The translations under genes and the position numbers were made by a program. A stretch of 64,000 nucleotides of DNA from JAGWBJ01 sp034423015 (GTDB taxonomy: Bacteria > Chloroflexota > Dehalococcoidia > Lucifugimonadales > JAGWBF01), in contig DAOUJG010000036.1 of assembly GCA_034423015.1 (NCBI GenBank), positions 1 to 64,000 of the forward strand, given 5' to 3'. Positions 59,294 through 64,000 of this stretch are shown in pieces. The notes below the pieces were generated by a model, which worked only from the letters and a program-made list of their open reading frames with translations, had not been told where the DNA came from and ran no database searches. Each line of letters opens with the position of its first letter. Within the stretch, counting starts at the first letter, position 1.

Positions 59294-61576
59294 ATGACCA
59301 ACATCGACTCCACCCCCGAGTTCGTCACCAGGACCTACGACAGAATGTCCCGCACCCTGGACGCGGTACGGGCCAAGCTCGGCAGGCCCCTCAGCCTCGC
59401 CGACAAGCTGATGCTCTCGCACCTGGACGACCCGGCGACCCAGGAGATGGAGCCGGGCAGGAGCTACCTCCAGGCCCGGCCCGACCGGGTGGTCCTGCAG
59501 GACGTGCTGGGGCAGACGGCCATGCTGCAGTTCATGCAGACCGGGCGCGACAACACCGCGGTCCCCACCACCATCCACTGCGACCACCTGATCCAGGCGA
59601 GGGTCGAGGGCGCATTGGACCTGAAGGAGTCGCTGGCGGAGAACAGCGAGGTGTACGACTTCCTCAAGTCCGTCGGCGCCAGGTACGGTGTCGGCTTCTG
59701 GGGGCCGGGAGCGGGCATCATCCACCAGGTCAACCTGGAGCAGTACGCCTTCCCCGGAGCCATGATCATCGGCACCGACTCCCACACGCCCAACGCCGGC
59801 GGACTTGGGGCCTGCGCCGTGGGCGTGGGCGGGGCCGACGCCGTGGAGGTGATGGCTGGGCTGCCCTGGGAGGTGCTGTATCCCAAGCGGATCGGGGTGT
59901 TGCTCACCGGGGAGCTGAGAGGCTGGACGGCACCCAAGGACGTGATCCTGTACCTGGCCAGCGTGCTGACGGTATCGGGAGGCACCAACTCCATCATCGA
60001 GTACTTTGGCCCCGGCGCCCGGTCCATAAGCTGCACCGGCAAGGCCACCATCACCAACATGGGCGCCGAGCTTGGGGCCACCACCTCGGTGTTCCCCTAC
60101 GACGATCGGATGGCCAGGTACCTGCAGGCGACGAGGAGGGGAGAGCTCGTCGGCCTGGCCGACCGGAACCGGGACCTGCTGACCGCCGACCGGGAGGTGG
60201 AGGAGAACCCCCGGGACCACTTCGACCGCATCGTGGAGATCGATCTGTCCAACCTGGAACCCTACGTCGTGGGCCCCCACTCCCCGGACAGGGCTCGCCC
60301 CATCTCCGCCCTGGCCGGGGAGGTCCGGGACGAGGCCAACGGGTTCGTGGACGACCTCTCCACCGTCCTGATAGGAAGCTGCACCAACTCCTCCTACGAG
60401 GACATGAGCCGCGCCGCCGACGTGGCCCGCCAGGCCAGCGCGATGGGCGCCGCCATCACAGTCCCCCTGATGGTAACCCCCGGCTCCGAGCAGGTCCGGG
60501 CGACCATAGAGCGGGACGGACAGCTCGAGGCTCTGAAGGAGATAGGGGCCACCGTTCTGGCCAACGCCTGCGGCCCGTGCATAGGCCAGTGGCGCAGGGC
60601 GAGGGAGGCCTCCGAGGCCCCCAACTCCATCGTCACCTCCTACAACCGGAACTTCCCCAGGAGGAACGACGGCCAGCCCCAGACCATGAACTTCATCGCC
60701 AGTCCCGAGATCACGACGGCCTTCGCCCTGTCCGGACGGCTGTCGTTCAACCCCCTCACCGACGCCCTGAAGGACTCCCAGGGCAACGCGGTGAAGCTCA
60801 GGCCTCCAGAGCCCGCGCCCGAGGTGCCCGAGACCCCCTTCAGCGCCGGCGAGTCATCCTACTTCCCGCCCCCGGAGGACGGCAGCAGAGTGGAGGTGGC
60901 CGTCAGGCCCGACAGCGATCGCTTGCAGATACTGACGCCGTGGGCCGCCTGGGACGGCAGGGACTTTCTCGATGCGCCGGTGCTGCTGAAGGCCCGGGGC
61001 AAGTGCACCACCGACCACATATCGCCCGCCGGCCCGTGGCTGCGCCTGCGGGGCCACCTGGACAAGTTCAGCGACAACATGTTCATGGGCGCGACCAATG
61101 CCTACACGGGCAACGCGGGCACCGGGAAGAACGTCGATACCGGGGAGGAGGAGCAGTCCATCTCCGCGATAGCCAGGCACTACAAGTCCCGGGGGCTGCC
61201 CTGGGTGGTAGTCGGCGACGACAACTACGGCGAGGGGAGCAGCCGGGAGCACGCGGCCCTCTCCCCCCGGCTGCTGGGCGGCGCGGCGGTCATCGCCCGC
61301 AGCTTCGCCCGAATCCACGAGACCAACCTGAAGAAGCAGGGCCTCCTGGCCCTCACCTTCCAGGACCGGGCGGACTACGACCGGGTGCGGGAGGACGACC
61401 GCATAAGCCTGGTGGACCTGGGGGATATGGCCCAAAGCAAGCCCGTCACCGCCCACCTACAGCACTCGGACGGGACCCGGGAGACCCTGCAGCTCGACCA
61501 CAGCTTCAGCGACAGCCAGATAGAGTGGTTCAAGGCCGGGTCGGCGTTGAACGTGCTCAGCCGTAAGTCGGCGTAG
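59294..61576 (+). CDS. acn: Aconitate hydratase (mitochondrial-type)
   Basis: 760 aa; ATG after GGAGGA. The 4Fe-4S ligands are Cys in LIGSCTNSSYEDM (~residue 359) and CGPCIGQW (~423-426). IIGTDSHTPNAGGLGACAVGVGGADA and the swivel-domain GDDNYGEGSSREHAAL carry substrate-binding residues. It interconverts citrate and isocitrate. Length and order of domains match the mitochondrial AcnA-like branch rather than AcnB. Confidence 0.92.
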   Translation: MTNIDSTPEFVTRTYDRMSRTLDAVRAKLGRPLSLADKLMLSHLDDPATQEMEPGRSYLQARPDRVVLQDVLGQTAMLQFMQTGRDNTAVPTTIHCDHLIQARVEGALDLKESLAENSEVYDFLKSVGARYGVGFWGPGAGIIHQVNLEQYAFPGAMIIGTDSHTPNAGGLGACAVGVGGADAVEVMAGLPWEVLYPKRIGVLLTGELRGWTAPKDVILYLASVLTVSGGTNSIIEYFGPGARSISCTGKATITNMGAELGATTSVFPYDDRMARYLQATRRGELVGLADRNRDLLTADREVEENPRDHFDRIVEIDLSNLEPYVVGPHSPDRARPISALAGEVRDEANGFVDDLSTVLIGSCTNSSYEDMSRAADVARQASAMGAAITVPLMVTPGSEQVRATIERDGQLEALKEIGATVLANACGPCIGQWRRAREASEAPNSIVTSYNRNFPRRNDGQPQTMNFIASPEITTAFALSGRLSFNPLTDALKDSQGNAVKLRPPEPAPEVPETPFSAGESSYFPPPEDGSRVEVAVRPDSDRLQILTPWAAWDGRDFLDAPVLLKARGKCTTDHISPAGPWLRLRGHLDKFSDNMFMGATNAYTGNAGTGKNVDTGEEEQSISAIARHYKSRGLPWVVVGDDNYGEGSSREHAALSPRLLGGAAVIARSFARIHETNLKKQGLLALTFQDRADYDRVREDDRISLVDLGDMAQSKPVTAHLQHSDGTRETLQLDHSFSDSQIEWFKAGSALNVLSRKSA

Positions 61577-61622
61577 GCGCGGCCGCAGACCAGATCCAAC
61601 ACCCAGGGGCTGCGCGCCGCAA

Positions 61623-62318
61623 CTACCCCAGCCCCTCCAGGCACTCTCGGAGGGGTCTGTGGAGACAGGTGAAGATGGGGGTGTCCCGCAGGGTGTAGGG
61701 GCGGGCCTCGGACTCCCTCAGGGCCATGACCAGGTCCAGGAAGTCCGAGGGGGAGTCGGTCTCGAAGCCCAGCACGAACTCCTGGTCGTCCAGGCCGAAG
61801 GAGTAGCTGGTGCTTATCTTCACTGACGGGTACCCGTGGCCCACCCGGAAGTGCTCCTCCATCATCCGCTGGCGCTCCCCCTTGGGTAGCTGGTACCAGT
61901 CGTGGGTCTTGACGAAGGGGTAGACGAACAGGTAATCGCGCCCTATGGCCCGCATGGTCTCCGACGTGCCCTCCTGTCCCTCGTGGCGGTGCCGGTCCAC
62001 GTACGGAGAGCGGCGGGTCATCGCCAGGTACGAGTGGGGCACGCTGAGGTATCGGCCCATCTCGGTGCGGTTGACCTCGGCGGCCAGCGACTGCAGCAGC
62101 TCCAGGGAGGGGCTGATCTTCCACAGCATGAAGTCCACGTCCCCCCGGGTGGCCATGAGGCTGTAGCTCCTGATGCTCATCCGGGAAGCGAACTCCTCCA
62201 CGACGGCGCAGAGCTCCTCCCGGGACCGCTCCCGGTCGGCCGCGGGGAGGCGGCGCCACTCCGGGTCCGTCTTGTAGAAGGTGTACTTGACGAAGCTGCG
62301 GGCGGACTCCTGAGCCAT
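61623..62318 (-). CDS. hemQ: Coproheme decarboxylase (HemQ, chlorite-dismutase family)
   Basis: 231 aa. Conserved elements: FVYPFVKTHDWYQLP with the reactive Tyr, the distal-side EHFRVGHGYPSVKISTSYSFG holding the heme-ligand His, and DDQEFVLGFE. No dismutase-type distal Arg context is seen. It performs the last step of coproporphyrin-dependent heme synthesis, the route of monoderm-like bacteria. It is divergent from the reductase gene, with 287 bp between. Confidence 0.92.
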   Translation of the reverse strand: MAQESARSFVKYTFYKTDPEWRRLPAADRERSREELCAVVEEFASRMSIRSYSLMATRGDVDFMLWKISPSLELLQSLAAEVNRTEMGRYLSVPHSYLAMTRRSPYVDRHRHEGQEGTSETMRAIGRDYLFVYPFVKTHDWYQLPKGERQRMMEEHFRVGHGYPSVKISTSYSFGLDDQEFVLGFETDSPSDFLDLVMALRESEARPYTLRDTPIFTCLHRPLRECLEGLG

Positions 62319-62422
62319 GCTCCTCCTCCTGGGCCGCTCGGCGCCTCGGGACCCCTCTCGGGGTCAAAGACCGTCGGCAGGCCATTATATCACCGGATGT
62401 TGGGGCATCGGGTCACGGAATC

Positions 62423-62453
62423 TATTGACAATAGTAGCTATTCTCGATAGACT
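62423..62453 (+). promoter_or_regulatory. Promoter with palindromic operator for the reductase gene
   Basis: TTGACA (62425-62430), 17 bases, TAGACT (62448-62453). The -35 is embedded in a perfect palindrome CTATTG-A-CAATAG (62423-62435); a related half-site CTATTCTCGATAG follows at 62438-62450. Binding of a dimeric regulator here would control the promoter. Confidence 0.55.
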
Positions 62454-62540
62454 TGGTCGGCAATGAGGTTCGAGGACGACCTGTTCCACCTGTGTAGCCG
62501 CCCCTGAGTAGGGGGCAGGCGACGCCAGCATAGCCAGCAC

Positions 62541-62585
62541 CTGCGCCCGTCGATGGTACGCCTAGGATGGGCGCAGTTTTATTTT
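62541..62585 (+). terminator. Terminator-like hairpin in the reductase leader (attenuator candidate)
   Basis: Stem CTGCGCCC (62541-62548) pairs with GGGCGCAG (62569-62576), directly followed by TTTTATTTT (62577-62585). It lies between the promoter and the ribosome site AGGAGG at 62595. A second hairpin (GCCCCT-GAGT-AGGGGGC, about 62502-62518) precedes it. The arrangement fits transcription attenuation or a riboswitch, though no known class was recognised. Confidence 0.6.
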
Positions 62586-62605
62586 GCTCGATTCAGGAGG
62601 TTCCG

Positions 62606-64000
62606 GTGACCGGCCAAGTCAAGAGTACAAAGGCTTCCCAGGAGGATATCCACGCAGAGAGCCTCAGGCTGGCCCAGAATGCCAAGGGGATCATCCCCTT
62701 CATGGAGCAGGAAGTGGTCAGCCTGGAGGAGGAGATCAAGGCCTTTCGCGCCGGTCAGCGTGAACCCACCGAGTTCATGCCATTCCGCCTCAGACAGGGC
62801 GTGTACGGCCAGAGGCAGCCCGACGCCCAGATGCTCCGGGTCAAGATCCCCGGGGGCATCCTCACTCCCGAGGCCCTGGAGCTGCTGGGAGAGGTGATCG
62901 ACAAGTACGCGCCCCTCAAGAAGGGGCACGTGACCACCCGGGAGAACGTCCAGATCCACCACGTGGCCCTGGAGGACGCCGGCGACGCCATGCGGCTGCT
63001 GGCCCAGGCGGGGCTCAGCACCAGGGAGGCCTGCGGCAACACCGTGCGCAACGTGGTGGGCTACGCCCTGTCGGGGGTGTGCCCCGACGAGGCGTTCGAC
63101 CCCACGCGCTACCTGGCCGCCTACGTGCGGTTCGCCGTGCGGCACCCCGTCACCCAGAACTTCCCCCGGAAGTTCAAGACGTCCTTCACCGGCTGCGTCG
63201 ACCACGACAGCGTTGCGTCGGCGGTCCACGACCTGTCCTACATCGCCCAGGTGCGCAACGAGGGAGGGGTGGAGAAGCGGGGCTTCAAGGTGATGGTCGG
63301 CGGCGCCACGTCCATCATGCCCCGGCTGGGGAAGGTGCTGTACGACTTCGTACCCGAGGAGGACTACCTGCGGGTGGCCGAGGCCATCTGGCGGGTGTTC
63401 GACAAGGCTGCCATGCTCCGGAAGAACCGTATGATGGCCCGCATCAAGGTGCTCATAGACCGCATCGGCTTCGAGGCGTTCAAGGAGCAGGTCGAGGAGG
63501 AGCTCAAGGGCGTGGGCCCCATCGACGCCACGCCCCTGATGAACATCGACGAGATACAGCGGGAGGAGCCCCCGGCCATCCCCGCCGCCAGCCGAGTTCC
63601 TCCACTCAATGGGCAGGAGCCGCCGGCCGAGTTCCTCCACTGGAAGGAGAACAACACCATTCCCCAGAAGCAGGCGGGGTACTTCGTGGCCCAGGTCAAG
63701 CTGCCCCTGGGGGACATATACGTCCATCAGTTCCCGGTGCTTGCCGGCATAGTCCGCAAGTACACGGGGGGCCGCGCCCGCACCACCCAGGAGCAGAACC
63801 TGGCCCTCCGCTTCGTCCCCGAGGGGTATCTCTACGACGTGTGGAAGGAGCTGAAGGAGATCGGGCTGGTGGACTCCGGGGCCCACACCATAACCGACGT
63901 GGTCTCGTGTCCCGGCACCGATAGCTGCAAGCTGGGCATCACCGCGTCCATGGGCCTGGGCCGGGCCATCAAGAGCGAGCTCGAGTCGTGGAACGGCCTG
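62606..64000 (+). CDS. Nitrite/sulfite reductase (siroheme, ferredoxin-type), partial
   Basis: 465 codons to the right edge with no stop; GTG 62606 is five bases after AGGAGG. FMPFRLRQGVYGQRQPDAQMLRVKIPGG and HVTTRENVQIHHV are the N-terminal half-domain; GNTVRNVVGYALSGV and KTSFTGC carry siroheme-contacting residues. A second ferrodoxin-like half begins near GYFVAQVKLPLGD, and CPGTDSCKLGIT gives the first two Cys of the 4Fe-4S/siroheme site; the other two are beyond the edge. Nitrite versus sulfite cannot be decided. Bases 63591-63606 are repeated at 63626-63641. Confidence 0.9.
   Translation, partial: MTGQVKSTKASQEDIHAESLRLAQNAKGIIPFMEQEVVSLEEEIKAFRAGQREPTEFMPFRLRQGVYGQRQPDAQMLRVKIPGGILTPEALELLGEVIDKYAPLKKGHVTTRENVQIHHVALEDAGDAMRLLAQAGLSTREACGNTVRNVVGYALSGVCPDEAFDPTRYLAAYVRFAVRHPVTQNFPRKFKTSFTGCVDHDSVASAVHDLSYIAQVRNEGGVEKRGFKVMVGGATSIMPRLGKVLYDFVPEEDYLRVAEAIWRVFDKAAMLRKNRMMARIKVLIDRIGFEAFKEQVEEELKGVGPIDATPLMNIDEIQREEPPAIPAASRVPPLNGQEPPAEFLHWKENNTIPQKQAGYFVAQVKLPLGDIYVHQFPVLAGIVRKYTGGRARTTQEQNLALRFVPEGYLYDVWKELKEIGLVDSGAHTITDVVSCPGTDSCKLGITASMGLGRAIKSELESWNGL

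Noticed and set aside
1..64000. CRISPR arrays, insertion sequences or prophage genes
   Set aside because: No regularly spaced repeats, transposase, integrase or phage structural gene was found in any frame.

Overview
The window is GC-rich (roughly two thirds G+C by eye), gene-dense bacterial DNA with many GTG/TTG starts. Gene content suggests an uncultured Chloroflexota-type bacterium. The pointers are a mycobacterial-type soluble transhydrogenase, HemQ, a bacterial hopanoid cluster, and a mix of CoA-transferase, HpcH/HpaI, SMP-30, M24 and NHL genes that suggests breakdown of unusual organic acids. This placement is an inference; no rRNA or phylogenetic marker was compared.

Layout. Bases 1-696 hold dispersed palindromic repeats. 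From 697 to 23.9 kb come mixed metabolic genes, mostly on the plus strand: a membrane protein, a lower-GC NYN nuclease-like gene on the minus strand, an MFS carrier with an orphan hydantoinase B, an aldo/keto reductase, two NHL paralogues, sthA, a small-protein/GNAT/VOC group behind an AT-rich promoter, thrC, tRNA-Leu(TAG), a frameshifted peptide-ABC ATPase with its partner, lepA, an HpcH/HpaI aldolase, SMP-30, XdhC, a MobA-like transferase and a CoA-transferase. An SDR and an M24 peptidase follow.

From 46.7 kb down to 26.0 kb every gene is on the minus strand. In transcription order this run is: Ldh-type oxidoreductase, DUF72, prenyl synthase, hpnH, hpnG, hpnA, squalene-hopene cyclase fused in frame to a YjbQ domain, hpnC, hpnD, hpnE, an epimerase, a nucleoside hydrolase, an ornithine-cyclodeaminase homologue, ilvD, tldD, a PaREP1/HEPN-like protein and pmbA. 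The core makes squalene from prenyl diphosphates, cyclises it to hopene, adds adenosine (HpnH) and removes adenine (HpnG).

From 46.9 to 64 kb come a HEPN-like gene, a histidine phosphatase, tilS, a DUF6282 hydrolase, ribH, a two-thioredoxin-fold protein, fmdB-dtd, DinB, nadC, a VOC protein, three overlapping small unknown genes, nadA, miaB, tRNA-Ser(GCT), an Lrp-type regulator with aconitase, hemQ, and a nitrite/sulfite reductase cut by the right edge. The reductase sits behind a leader with a terminator-like hairpin.

The strongest hidden signal is at 51283-52005. Two apparently separate frames are one protein-disulfide-oxidoreductase gene. An in-frame UGA replaces the first Cys of the second CxxC motif and is followed, at the spacing expected for a bacterial SECIS, by a stem-loop with a GGU apex. 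It looks like an unannotated selenoprotein. The SHC-YjbQ fusion and the attenuator-like leader of the reductase are the next most notable points.
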